64,000 bases of DNA from Herbaspirillum sp. DW155 (GTDB lineage Bacteria > Pseudomonadota > Gammaproteobacteria > Burkholderiales > Burkholderiaceae_D). The notes beneath the pieces are model-generated. The model did not search any database, was not told the DNA's origin, and saw nothing but the letters and a program-made list of their open reading frames with translations. Shown here in pieces: positions 54,355-63,402 of this stretch (within the stretch, counting starts at the first letter, position 1; every line of letters begins with the position of its first letter). The position numbers were made by a program, and so were the translations under genes. The stretch spans positions 3,596,001 through 3,660,000 of the forward strand of contig NZ_AP029028.1 of the NCBI RefSeq assembly GCF_037076565.1, written 5' to 3'.

Positions 54355-55266
54355 ATGAAATCACAGCAATTGCAAGACACCGCGTTGCGCTACTTCCTGG
54401 AAGTGGTGCGTTGCGGTTCCATCAGCGAAGCCTCACAGCGCCTGAACGTGGCCAGCTCGGCGATCAGCCGCCAGATCAGCAGCCTCGAAGAAACGCTCGA
54501 TACGGTCTTGTTTGAACGCCGTCCGCGCGGCATGGTGCTCTCGGCCGGGGGCGAGATGCTGGCGGCCCACGCGCGCAAGATGGCGCTGGAAGCCGACCGC
54601 GTGGTGGCCGACCTGCAAGCCTTGAAAGGCTTGCGCAGCGGACGGGTGCGGCTGGCGGCCTCGGAAGGCTTTGCCATCGATTTCCTGCCGCGCCTGATCA
54701 ATGCCTTCCAGAAAAAATATCCGGGCTTCGTGTTCCAGCTCTTCGTGGGCGCGCCTGCGGCGGTGTCGCGCCAGGTGCGCGAAGGCAATGCCGACATCGG
54801 ACTGACCTTTGCGCGCCTGCCCGAGCCGGAGATCAAGGTGGTGCACCGCCAGCCCGGACCGATTGCGCTGGTGATGCGCAACGAGCATCCGCTGGCGCGT
54901 TTCCGTCAGGTCTCGCTGGGCCAGATCAAACCCTATCCCCTGGCCCTGCCCGATCCGACCACGACCCTGCGGCAGTTGTTCGACATCGCCTGCAGCCGCC
55001 AGCAGGTGGTGATCGAACCGGTGATGACCAGCAACTACATCCAGTCGCTGCACAACTACGTGCTGGACAACGATGCCCTCTCCATCACCGGCGACGTCAC
55101 CGTTCGCTACCGCATCGAGCGCGGTGAACTGACCATGCGGCCGATCCGCGATTGCCCGGCCGATGGCCGTTTCGTCGAAGTGCAGACGCTGGCCGGACGG
55201 ACCTTGCCGCGCAGCGTGGACATCTTCCTCGATTATCTGGTGGCCGAACTGAGCAAGGATTTGTGA
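54355..55266 (+). CDS. LysR-type regulator
   Basis: A 303-aa regulator. The helix-turn-helix is FLEVVRCGSISEASQRLNVASSAISRQISSLEETL (about 14-50). The ligand domain (about 95-295) contains VRLAASEGFAIDFLPRLINAFQKKYPG. It is divergent from the ABC operon and likely controls it. Effector unknown. Confidence 0.93.
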   Translation: MKSQQLQDTALRYFLEVVRCGSISEASQRLNVASSAISRQISSLEETLDTVLFERRPRGMVLSAGGEMLAAHARKMALEADRVVADLQALKGLRSGRVRLAASEGFAIDFLPRLINAFQKKYPGFVFQLFVGAPAAVSRQVREGNADIGLTFARLPEPEIKVVHRQPGPIALVMRNEHPLARFRQVSLGQIKPYPLALPDPTTTLRQLFDIACSRQQVVIEPVMTSNYIQSLHNYVLDNDALSITGDVTVRYRIERGELTMRPIRDCPADGRFVEVQTLAGRTLPRSVDIFLDYLVAELSKDL

Positions 55267-55272
55267 TCGCCA

Positions 55273-55297
55273 CGCGGCCGCCATCATGGCGGCCGCG
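55273..55297. terminator. bidirectional hairpin between LysR and autotransporter genes
   Basis: A perfect 10-bp stem CGCGGCCGCC/GGCGGCCGCG around ATCAT. The two flanking genes converge. No T-run on either strand. Confidence 0.6.
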
Positions 55298-55301
55298 CGC
55301 A

Positions 55302-58300
55302 TCAGAAGCGCCAGCTAGCCCTGAGCGCCGCCGACTGGTTGATGAAACCGCTGCGACCTTCGGCGTCCAGGCGCAACGACACATCGGCCGCCGCCGTGAG
55401 CTGGTAGCGATAGCTCACGCCCGCCTTGAAGAGCCACGGGGAACGGGCCGCACCAGGTGCGGTGAAGGCTTGGCCCGGGGTGCCGGCGTAGGTGGCCACC
55501 AGGTCGTCGCGGTCGTTGATGAGATCGTAGCTGGCACCGAGGGTGGTGCTGATCTGCGAAGTGCTCGTCACGGCATAGTTCAAGCGGGTGGCTACGCCCG
55601 CCAGCAAGGCCTGGCTGCGCTTGCCCTGCACCGACAGGCTCAGGTCCCCTGCCCCGCTCTCGGCGTAGGACGGGCTTTGCAGGCGGGTGTAGTCGAGCTG
55701 CAGGGCAGGTATCAGGCTCAACACTTCACTCAAGGGCAGCGTGTGCGACACGTTTGTGCCCAGATGCGCACTCCAGCTGTGATAACGACTGCTGGCGACG
55801 CGGTTCAACCCGCCGAACTGCAGTTCGCGCGCCAGCCGGTTGCTGTTCCAGCCGGCATCGGCCTGCCAGGACAGCGCCAGTTCGCCCACCGGCACGCTGC
55901 CATAGAGCGCCACCATGTTGGACGCGATGCGGCTGCGGCTGCCGCTGCCGGTGATGGCGGTGTTGCCGCTGGCACTGGTGCTGGCATAGGCATAGGAAAG
56001 GCCGACGCGCGCGCTGTCCGATTCCATCTCGGCACCGGCCGCCATGCCCGAGGTGCTGGCACTGAAACCGGAATCGCCGCCCCGGTCGCCCTGGTTGGAG
56101 CGGGACTCGAAAGGCATGAGCCAGACCTGGCGATTGCCGCCGCTCTCGCCATAGGCCACACCACTGCCCGCACCGCTGCCGGCACCATTGGCGGCGAGGT
56201 TGCCGGTGTCGATGCGCGTGGCGATGACGCGGTTGAGCGAGGCCAGGGTGCCACGGATGGCGCTGTCGCTGACGTCACGCGGCAAGGTCTGGCTGGCGGC
56301 GCGCAGCACGCTGGCGGCATCGGGCAGACGTCCCAGTGCAGTGACGACCTGGGCCATGTCGCTGCTGGAGGGATGCTGGATCTGGCGATCCAGTATCGGT
56401 GCCACTGCGGCCGCAGCGGTGGCGGCGGCGGCCACCGTGGGGCTGCACACGACCGGCGCTGCCGGTGCGGGTGCCGTTGCCACTGCGGCGGGTACCGGTG
56501 CGGGTACCGATGCCGCTGCGGGGACCGCCGGTACGCTTGCAGCAGGTGTACCGGTGGAAGGCAGGCTGGCGACCGGTTTGCTCATCGCAGGTGTACTGGT
56601 GGCAGGTGCGCTGGCGACCGGTGTGCTTACCGGCGCTGTACTGGTGGCAGCTGCGCTGGCGACCGGTGTACTCACGGGAGGTGTACTGGTGGCAGCTGCG
56701 CTGGTGACCGGTGTGCTCACAGGCGCTGTACTGGTGGCCGGTGCGCTGGTGACCGGCGTGCTCACTGCGGGTGTACTGGTGGCAGGTGGACTGGTGACCT
56801 GTGTGCTTGCAGCAGGTGTACTGGCGGCAGACGCGCTGGCCGGCGTGAGGGTATCGCGAACCACCTGCCGGATGCTGACCACATCGACGATGCTCAGGTC
56901 CACTGCATTGCCAGCCACCACCGGCTTGAAATCAAACAGCAGCGAATTGTCGGACACGTTCAGGCGCGGCGCGCTCAGGCTGCCGGCCGTGATGACCCCG
57001 GCCAGGGTCTGGCCGTTGGCCAGCGTGGCGGCCTTGGCCACATCCACCGCCAGCCCGGCGCCCGGCGCAAAACCGGCCGCGCCCGTGACGGCCAGCTTGC
57101 CGTATTGCGTGGCGCTGGCCACCCCGACGGTCAGTGTCTGGCCCGCCGTTTGCGTATAGGACGGCACACTCAGGGTGCCGGCTGAGATGGTGGTATTGCC
57201 GCTGTAGCTCACCGTGCCCAGCACGCGCAGCGTGCCTTCGCCCTGCTTGAACAGGCTGCCCGCGACACTGCCGTCAGCGATGCCGCTGTTGAGCGTGAGC
57301 GTGAAGGCCTGGGTATCGATGCGGCCCACGCCGCTGATGCTCACCGCATTGTTCAGCGCCAGCGTATCGGTGGCGGCACGCAGTGTGGTGCCCTCGGCCA
57401 TGGTGAGCGGGCCGGTGCCCAGTGCAGTGGACGAGGCCAGGCCCAGCGTGCCGCCTTCCAGACGGGTGCCGCCCGAGTAGGTGTTGTTGCCCGCGAGCGT
57501 GAGGCTGCCCTCGCCCGTCTTGACCAGACTGCCCACATAGTCGGCGTCGGTCTTTTTCTGGACGGCGGCGAGGTAGGCGCTCTGGCCGTTGTAATTGCCC
57601 AGGGCCAGGTTGGCCGCCACGGTATCCGTATCGGTCGACAGCACGTAGCTCAGCAATTGCTCCTTGCTCAGCAAGGGGCCCGTGCCGGACTGCTTGAGAA
57701 TGGCCGCTGCCAGAGGATTGGCGGCCACGGCCTTGTCGGCGTTCTGGAAGGCGGTGTTGTCTTCCTTTTTCTTGCTGGCCTGGTAGGTGGCGTTGCGCTG
57801 GGCGCGTGTCTGCACCAACGCCAGCGCCGCATCGTAGCCGCTGTTGACGCGCGCGGTGGCCTGGGCGGTGGCGCTGTTCACGGCCGCTTGCAAGGTACTC
57901 GCCGAGAGGGCCTGCCAGGCGGCCAGTTGCGCCTTGTCTTCGCTCTTGCGCTGGATCAGGGCGGCTTCGGAGATGTCATTGCTCCAGGTGTCGGCATTGC
58001 CTGCAGCGATGTTGGCCTTGAAGACGCCCAGCAACTGGCCGGGACCATGGAGGGCCTTGTTCAGGTCCGGCAGGCCCCAGCCGAACATGGTGTTGGGCGC
58101 GTCGGCCGGGCCGTCACCCAGGTGCCTGGCGGTGCCGAGCAGGATGGTGCGGATGGCCTGGTTGTCCAGGTCGGGATAGCGCTGCATCAGCACGCCCAGG
58201 GCACCGGTCACATGCGGCGCGGCCATGGAGGTGCCGGAGGAATTGACCAGGGCGGTGTCGGAGGTGATGTTCAGGCTGGTGATGGCCGAACCCGGTGCAG

Positions 58301-59273
58301 ACAGGCACCAGTACTTGGCCAGCCCGCACTGGTTGGAAAAGCTGGGCAGCACCAGACTGTTGTTCAAGGCGGCGACGGCGATCCAGTTCTGTTCCAGTTC
58401 CGGCCTGAAATACGGCAGCGCCGAGCGGATGTTGACGTTGGCCTTGCCGGTATTGCCGGCAGCCCACACCATGAGGGTATTGGATACTTGCGCCACATCG
58501 GCCGCCGCATCCAGCCAGCTCTTCTTGCCGCCGCCCTGCAAACGCTGGTAGGCCGCCGCCACGCCGCTGATGCTGCCGAAATCATCACGCGAATCGGGGC
58601 TGCCCCAGCTGCTGTTGATGGCGCGCACGCCCGCGCTGGCGAGGTTGCCATAGGCCGCCTTGAAATAGTTGTAGTCCATGTTCACGCCATAGACCGAACT
58701 GTCGGTGCCGTTGGTATTGGTGATGTAGTAGTCGCTGGCAAAGGCCACGCCCATGATGCCTTGGCCGTTCTTGGCCGCCCCAATGCTGCCGGAGACGTGG
58801 CTGCCGTGCCTGTCGTTGAGGCTGCTCAGGGCACCGGTAGTGCTGAAGGCGTCGCCGGCCTTCCAGACCTGCTTGCCATCCTGGTATTGCCAGCCGTCGT
58901 TGGCGTAGGTACCGATGACAGCCAGGGCCTTCACATCGCGGCTGGCGAATTCGTTGTGGGTCAGCAGCAGACCCGAATCGACCGCGCCCAGCTTGATGCC
59001 CAGGCCGGTGTAGCCGGCCACGTAGGCATACTGGGCATTCATGGCACCCAGGCCCCAGTCGGCCTTGAACTCGGCATGGCCGGTCCAGCTGGCCAGGGCG
59101 GCCGTGGCATCGGTGCCGGTGCTGCCGTCATAGCTGATGTAGCTCTGGGCGGTCGCCGGGATGTTCAGGGCCGGCCCCAGGGTCAGCAATACGGCGGCGC
59201 AGAGGCGTTGTTTTCTGAAAGCGGCCGCAGGCATCGGCGCGACTTGTTGTGGCGGCGTCTTGTTCTTCTTCAT
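55302..59273 (-). CDS. subtilisin-type serine protease autotransporter
   Basis: A 1323-aa outer-membrane protein in four parts. An extended signal (about 1-43, RLCAAVLLTLGPALNIPATAQ) is followed by an S8 protease domain (about 75-400) with catalytic Asp99 (GAVDSGLL), His156 (DRHGSHVSG) and Ser349 (SSGTSMAAPH), plus oxyanion Asn274. A beta-helix/PATR stalk (about 570-780) contains TGEGSLTLAGNNTYSGGT. A Pro/Ala/Ser/Thr linker (about 815-930) has 15-residue repeats. The C-terminal barrel (about 1030-1323) ends in SWRF. It should display or release the protease at the cell surface. Some 114 bases upstream is a block shared with the next gene. Confidence 0.93.
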   Translation of the reverse strand: MKKNKTPPQQVAPMPAAAFRKQRLCAAVLLTLGPALNIPATAQSYISYDGSTGTDATAALASWTGHAEFKADWGLGAMNAQYAYVAGYTGLGIKLGAVDSGLLLTHNEFASRDVKALAVIGTYANDGWQYQDGKQVWKAGDAFSTTGALSSLNDRHGSHVSGSIGAAKNGQGIMGVAFASDYYITNTNGTDSSVYGVNMDYNYFKAAYGNLASAGVRAINSSWGSPDSRDDFGSISGVAAAYQRLQGGGKKSWLDAAADVAQVSNTLMVWAAGNTGKANVNIRSALPYFRPELEQNWIAVAALNNSLVLPSFSNQCGLAKYWCLSAPGSAITSLNITSDTALVNSSGTSMAAPHVTGALGVLMQRYPDLDNQAIRTILLGTARHLGDGPADAPNTMFGWGLPDLNKALHGPGQLLGVFKANIAAGNADTWSNDISEAALIQRKSEDKAQLAAWQALSASTLQAAVNSATAQATARVNSGYDAALALVQTRAQRNATYQASKKKEDNTAFQNADKAVAANPLAAAILKQSGTGPLLSKEQLLSYVLSTDTDTVAANLALGNYNGQSAYLAAVQKKTDADYVGSLVKTGEGSLTLAGNNTYSGGTRLEGGTLGLASSTALGTGPLTMAEGTTLRAATDTLALNNAVSISGVGRIDTQAFTLTLNSGIADGSVAGSLFKQGEGTLRVLGTVSYSGNTTISAGTLSVPSYTQTAGQTLTVGVASATQYGKLAVTGAAGFAPGAGLAVDVAKAATLANGQTLAGVITAGSLSAPRLNVSDNSLLFDFKPVVAGNAVDLSIVDVVSIRQVVRDTLTPASASAASTPAASTQVTSPPATSTPAVSTPVTSAPATSTAPVSTPVTSAAATSTPPVSTPVASAAATSTAPVSTPVASAPATSTPAMSKPVASLPSTGTPAASVPAVPAAASVPAPVPAAVATAPAPAAPVVCSPTVAAAATAAAAVAPILDRQIQHPSSSDMAQVVTALGRLPDAASVLRAASQTLPRDVSDSAIRGTLASLNRVIATRIDTGNLAANGAGSGAGSGVAYGESGGNRQVWLMPFESRSNQGDRGGDSGFSASTSGMAAGAEMESDSARVGLSYAYASTSASGNTAITGSGSRSRIASNMVALYGSVPVGELALSWQADAGWNSNRLARELQFGGLNRVASSRYHSWSAHLGTNVSHTLPLSEVLSLIPALQLDYTRLQSPSYAESGAGDLSLSVQGKRSQALLAGVATRLNYAVTSTSQISTTLGASYDLINDRDDLVATYAGTPGQAFTAPGAARSPWLFKAGVSYRYQLTAAADVSLRLDAEGRSGFINQSAALRASWRF
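56563..56830 (-). repeat. 45-bp tandem repeats in the autotransporter linker
   Basis: About five to six degenerate 45-base units encoding 15-residue repeats of the form ATSTAPVSTPVTSAA. They give an extended flexible linker between stalk and barrel and are likely to vary in number between strains. Confidence 0.8.
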
Positions 59274-59386
59274 CTTCCCTTCCTAGGTCGATCGTGTGGA
59301 ATTGGCCAGGAGATCGGGAATGCTTGCCCGCCCCCGAGCTTGTTGTCGTCGCCCCGGGTGCCGGCTGATACCGGCTTTTTGTAGGG

Positions 59387-59433
59387 GCGCATTGTCGGGG
59401 GCGGACCGCGTTCTGCACATTGTCTTTTAGTGC
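59387..59433 (-). promoter_or_regulatory. shared 47-base upstream block 1 (autotransporter)
   Basis: Gapless match at 37 of 47 positions with 60172-60218. Both ends are conserved (GCACTAAAAGACA and CCCCGACAATGCGC on the minus strand). It is 114 bases before the autotransporter ATG. Confidence 0.6.
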
Positions 59434-59510
59434 CGTTTGCACGCTGACAATGTGCAGCTTTTGGCATCACGTCAGAGCGTGATGAGAGGAAGAAAAAGGC
59501 ACAAAAACAG

Positions 59511-59550
59511 GAAAAAAGACACAAGCCGGGCGGCACGCCGCGCTTGTGTC
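59511..59550 (-). terminator. terminator of the short autotransporter paralog
   Basis: On the minus strand GACACAAGC pairs with GCTTGTGTC around a GC-rich loop and is followed by six T. It sits eight bases after the gene's stop. Confidence 0.85.
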
Positions 59551-59558
59551 GGCCCGCT

Positions 59559-60059
59559 TCAGAAGCGCCAGCTAGCCTTGATCCGATAGCTGATGCTGGG
59601 CTTGAATGGCCACGGCGGACGGGGCGTACCGGGCGCGCTTTCGATCAGGGAGACCGGGCTGTCACGCTCGGCGAGGAGTTCAAAACGGCTGGTTTCATGC
59701 GTACGGCGGGCAACCGCGATGCTCCAGCCCGAATTCATGCGCGTCGCCCCGCCAGAGAGCGGAATTTCGCCCCCCTTGCCGGGCGCCGACAGGTTCATTT
59801 CACCCACCCCGCCGATGCCGAAGAACATGTCTTGCAGGCGTAAAGAATCCAACTGCAGGCCCGCATCAAAGCCAGCCCGGGCGATGCCCAACCCGGCCGC
59901 GAGACTGCGGTCATCGCCCTCGATGCGTTGCTGGGCCTTGGCCGCCAGCCCAAAGACCATGCCCGCGGCCAGCAGCGTGGCGGCACATGGCCAGTAGAAA
60001 GGAAAAGCGGCCGGACTACGCGGCACGCCATGCTTGCTCAGGTTCTCGCGATTGCTCAT
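59559..60059 (-). CDS. short autotransporter paralog (export signal plus C-terminal end)
   Basis: A 166-aa protein with an N-terminal hydrophobic signal (PFYWPCAATLLAAGMVFGLAAKA). The C-terminus PPWPFKPSISYRIKASWRF resembles the end of the adjacent autotransporter (SPWLFKAGVSYRYQ ... RASWRF) and keeps the terminal Phe required for barrel assembly. No protease, stalk or full barrel is present. The ATG at 60059 lies 113 bases from the shared upstream block, nearly the same spacing as in the large gene. It could be a deletion remnant or a small outer-membrane protein. Confidence 0.7.
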   Translation of the reverse strand: MSNRENLSKHGVPRSPAAFPFYWPCAATLLAAGMVFGLAAKAQQRIEGDDRSLAAGLGIARAGFDAGLQLDSLRLQDMFFGIGGVGEMNLSAPGKGGEIPLSGGATRMNSGWSIAVARRTHETSRFELLAERDSPVSLIESAPGTPRPPWPFKPSISYRIKASWRF

Positions 60060-60171
60060 CTGTTTGCCCACCTCGACGCTGCGGAATCGATCAGGGCGAT
60101 TCCCATGCCGGGCCGCCCCATCCTCGTTTTTTTCGCCCTTGTGAAGGACGCTGCTCACCGCTTGTTATGAC

Positions 60172-60218
60172 GCGCATTGTCGGGGACCGGGGGGATTCTG
60201 GGCACTGTCTTTTAGTGC
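60172..60218 (-). promoter_or_regulatory. shared 47-base upstream block 2 (short paralog)
   Basis: Matches 59387-59433 at 37 of 47 positions without gaps; 113 bases before the short gene's ATG. Confidence 0.6.
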
Positions 60219-60297
60219 AGATTTATGAAAGAAAACGTGACGCTTTTTTCGTCAGTTCACAAATCGATTAGATGAATTAAATTGTCAAAATGCAGCA

Positions 60298-60335
60298 TGA
60301 AAAACGCCGGCAGCGCCCAAAGGCACTGCCGGCGT
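60298..60335 (-). terminator. terminator of the efflux operon
   Basis: On the minus strand a perfect 10-bp stem ACGCCGGCAG/CTGCCGGCGT followed by TTTT, 20 bases after the outer-membrane-factor stop. Confidence 0.85.
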
Positions 60336-60355
60336 CATGGTCAGCAACGGCGACT

Positions 60356-61834
60356 TCAGCCCTGCTCCTCCGACCACCCCAATCCCAGCGCCTTCTGGAT
60401 CCCCACAAAACTGCGCGTGAGATTGGCCTCGGCCTGCAAGAGGTTCTGCTGTGCCACCAGTTGCTGGCGCGTGGTATCGAGCAGCTCGATGAGCGTGCCT
60501 GTCCCGGCCTGGTAGCGTTGCCGCGCCAGCGCCAGCGCGCGGTCGGCGGAGGCCTTGGTACGCGCGATGGTAGCCACGCTCACGCGGCCATAGCGGAAGC
60601 GCGAGAGGGAATCCTCGGCATCGCGCAGGGCTTCCAGCACGGACTGGCGATACTTCATCTCGGCTTCATCGCGCACGCGCTCGGCTTGCGTCACACGGGC
60701 CCTGGCGCGACCGAAGTCGAGGAAATTCCAGCTCAGCATCGGTGCGCCCACGGCGGCGAAATCATCCAGGCGCGTGAGGTCCGACGGATGCGTGCCACCC
60801 AGCCCGATCACGCCAAACAGTTTCAGGCTGGGATAACGCGCCGCCTCGGCCTGGCCGATCTTGGCGGTGTCGGCGGCCAGCGTGCGCTCGGCGGCGCGCA
60901 CGTCGGGACGGCGGCGCAGCAGCGCCACCGGATCACCCACCGCGACCTGCTGCGGCGGCAGCGGTACCGGGGCGGTGGCGGCCAGTTCGCCATCCAGCGT
61001 GCCCGGTTCCTGGCCCAGCAGCGTGGCCAGCTGGTTCAGGTAGGCATCGCGATCAGCCTGCAACGGCACCAGGTCGGCGCGGCTGGCGTCGAGCTGGTTC
61101 TGGATGCGCAACTGGTCCAGCGAAGAGGCCGTACCGCGCTCCACACGCTGTCCGGTCAGCTGCAGCATCTGCTCCTGCGCCTGTACCGCCTGCTGGCCCA
61201 GTGCCAGGCGCTGCTGGCGATCACGCAGGCTGATGTAGGCGTTGGCCACTTCGGCCGCCAGGCTGACCTGGACGTCGGCCAGCGAGGCTTGCGCCGCATC
61301 GGCGGTGGCGGTGGCCGCCTGCACGGCGCGGCGGCGGGCACCGAAGAGATCGATCTCCCAGCTGGCATCAAACCCGACGCTGTAGAGATTGGCGCTGGTG
61401 GACGAGCCATTGCCCGAGCTGGAACCGCCGGTCAGCGCCCCCAGGTTGGCCGGTGGCAGGCGTGCATGCCCGGCCAGTGCCGAGGCACCCACGCTGGGGG
61501 CGGCATTGGCCTGTTCCAGCGCCAGGCCGGCACGCGACTGCTGCAGGCGGGCGCGGGCGATGCCCAGGTTGGGATTGGCCTGCAAGGCGCGTTCGATCAG
61601 GCTGCTCAGCTCGGCGTCACCCAGGCCTTGCCACCACTGGTTCAGCGGCGCAGCGGCCGTGGCGCTGTCACCGGCGCGTACGAACTTGTCGTGGTGGGCT
61701 GCCTGCGGTGCAGCTTCGGGCGGGCCCGCATACTCGGGGCCGAGCGCACAGCCGGCCAACAGCGCAGCCGCCGCCAGGGCGATGAGGCGCCTGGCCGGGA
61801 AAAATGAGTAGGTCTTGTTCATGTTCTTCATCAT
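60356..61834 (-). CDS. outer-membrane efflux lipoprotein, NodT/OprM type
   Basis: A 492-aa outer-membrane factor. The signal ends in a lipobox LLAGC (AAAALLAGCALGPEY), so it is lipid-anchored. Two OEP repeats follow, with WWQGLGDAELSSLIERALQANPNL, SWEIDLFGARRRAVQAA and SWNFLDFGRARARV. It forms the exit duct for the EmrAB-type pump. The ATG overlaps the pump stop (TGATG); start at 61822 is possible. Confidence 0.92.
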   Translation of the reverse strand: MMKNMNKTYSFFPARRLIALAAAALLAGCALGPEYAGPPEAAPQAAHHDKFVRAGDSATAAAPLNQWWQGLGDAELSSLIERALQANPNLGIARARLQQSRAGLALEQANAAPSVGASALAGHARLPPANLGALTGGSSSGNGSSTSANLYSVGFDASWEIDLFGARRRAVQAATATADAAQASLADVQVSLAAEVANAYISLRDRQQRLALGQQAVQAQEQMLQLTGQRVERGTASSLDQLRIQNQLDASRADLVPLQADRDAYLNQLATLLGQEPGTLDGELAATAPVPLPPQQVAVGDPVALLRRRPDVRAAERTLAADTAKIGQAEAARYPSLKLFGVIGLGGTHPSDLTRLDDFAAVGAPMLSWNFLDFGRARARVTQAERVRDEAEMKYRQSVLEALRDAEDSLSRFRYGRVSVATIARTKASADRALALARQRYQAGTGTLIELLDTTRQQLVAQQNLLQAEANLTRSFVGIQKALGLGWSEEQG

Positions 61835-63402
61835 CAATGAGAAGCCACCGGTGCGGCGTTGGTTGGCAAGGGGCGCAGGAACAGCACCAGCGGCGTGACG
61901 CAGACGATGGCCACGCCCAGCATCCAGAACAGGTCGGCATAGGTCATGGTCAGCGCCTGGGCCTGGATGGTGCTGCCCAGGAGCCGGATCGCCACATCCT
62001 GGCCACCCAGCAGGTGCGCCTGCGCGGCGATGCCGGATTGCACCAGGTCGGAATTGGCGTTGAGGCTTTCTTCGAGGCGGCGGCTGTGCAGCCACAGGCG
62101 CTGGTCCTGGATCACCGCGATGGCCGCCAGTGCCAGCGAGCCGCCGAGGTTGCGCGCGGCACTGTAGAGGCCGGAGGCATCCCCGGCCTGCGAAGCCGGT
62201 ACCGAGCGGATCGCCGCCTGGTTCAGGAACAGCATGGCCAGCACCGTGCCCACCCCGCGCATGAGCTGCGAGGCCACGAAGGAGCCGCCATAGGACAGCG
62301 GACTGAGGTCGGTTTCGAGGAAGGCCGAGGTCGCCAGCAGCAGAAAGCCCGTGCCCACGGCGATACGGATGTCGACGCGTCGCATCAGCATGGGGGTGAA
62401 GGGCATCATCAGGATCATCGGCACGCCCGAGAGCAGCACGATCCAGCCCGACTGCAGCGAGTTGTAGCCGGCGATGCCGGAGAGGAACTGCGGGATCACG
62501 TAGGCCGTGCCATACAGGGCCACGCCGACGATCATGGCCATCATCACCACCGAGCCGAACTGGCGGTCACGCAAGAGTCGCAGCCGGATCACCGGATGGT
62601 GTGCGCGGACCTGGCCGATGGCCAGCAGGACGAAGCCCAGCACGGAAGTGGCGGCGATCCAGCGGATGTCCGGCGATGAAAACCACTGCTCGCGCTCGCC
62701 CTCCTCCAGCACCACCGTCAGGCCGCCCAGTCCCAGCGCCAGCCCGGCGATGCCGAACCAGTCAGCCTCGGCGAGCTGCTCGAACTTGGGACGTTCATAC
62801 GGGATCGCCACCAGCAGCAAGGTGATCAGCGCCGCGCCCACCGGCAGGTTGATGAAGAAGGCATAGTGCCAGCTGACGTTTTCGGTGAGCCAGCCGCCCA
62901 GCACCGGCCCCAGCACCGGCCCCAGAATGGCGGTGGCACCGAACATGGCATTGCCGACCGGCTGCTGCGAACGGGGCAGGCGGGTAGCGATGATGGTCAT
63001 GGCGGTGGGGATCAGCGCACCACCGGTGAAGCCCTGCCCGACGCGGCCCACGATCATCATCGGCAGCGTGGTCGACAGGCCGCACAGTACCGAGAACAGG
63101 GTGAACAGGCTGGCCGCAGTGAGCAACAGCACGCGCAGGCCCAGCAGCCGTTCCAGCCAGGCCGACATGGGGATGATGACGATTTCGGCGACCAGGTAGG
63201 CGGTGGCGATCCAGGTACCTTCGGTACCGGAGGCGCCGATCTCGCCCTGGATGGTGGGCAGCGAAGAGTTCACGATGGAAATGTCCAGCGTCGCCATCAG
63301 CGCACCCAGGGTGCCGGCCGCCACCGCCAGCCAGGCGGCGGCATCGGCTTTTTCGCCCTGGGGGCCGGGCGCTACCGCTCTGGCAGAAGCCGCGCTGCTC
63401 AC
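61834..63402 (-). CDS. emrB: EmrB/QacA-type MFS multidrug exporter
   Basis: A 522-aa DHA2-family MFS pump with 14 hydrophobic segments. ATLDISIVNSSLPTIQGEIG in segment 1 and the antiporter motif C GPVLGPVLGGWLTENVSW in segment 5 are typical. Its ATG overlaps the stop of the membrane-fusion gene. It exports hydrophobic drugs through the outer-membrane factor. The substrate cannot be told. Confidence 0.93.
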   Translation of the reverse strand: MSSAASARAVAPGPQGEKADAAAWLAVAAGTLGALMATLDISIVNSSLPTIQGEIGASGTEGTWIATAYLVAEIVIIPMSAWLERLLGLRVLLLTAASLFTLFSVLCGLSTTLPMMIVGRVGQGFTGGALIPTAMTIIATRLPRSQQPVGNAMFGATAILGPVLGPVLGGWLTENVSWHYAFFINLPVGAALITLLLVAIPYERPKFEQLAEADWFGIAGLALGLGGLTVVLEEGEREQWFSSPDIRWIAATSVLGFVLLAIGQVRAHHPVIRLRLLRDRQFGSVVMMAMIVGVALYGTAYVIPQFLSGIAGYNSLQSGWIVLLSGVPMILMMPFTPMLMRRVDIRIAVGTGFLLLATSAFLETDLSPLSYGGSFVASQLMRGVGTVLAMLFLNQAAIRSVPASQAGDASGLYSAARNLGGSLALAAIAVIQDQRLWLHSRRLEESLNANSDLVQSGIAAQAHLLGGQDVAIRLLGSTIQAQALTMTYADLFWMLGVAIVCVTPLVLFLRPLPTNAAPVASH

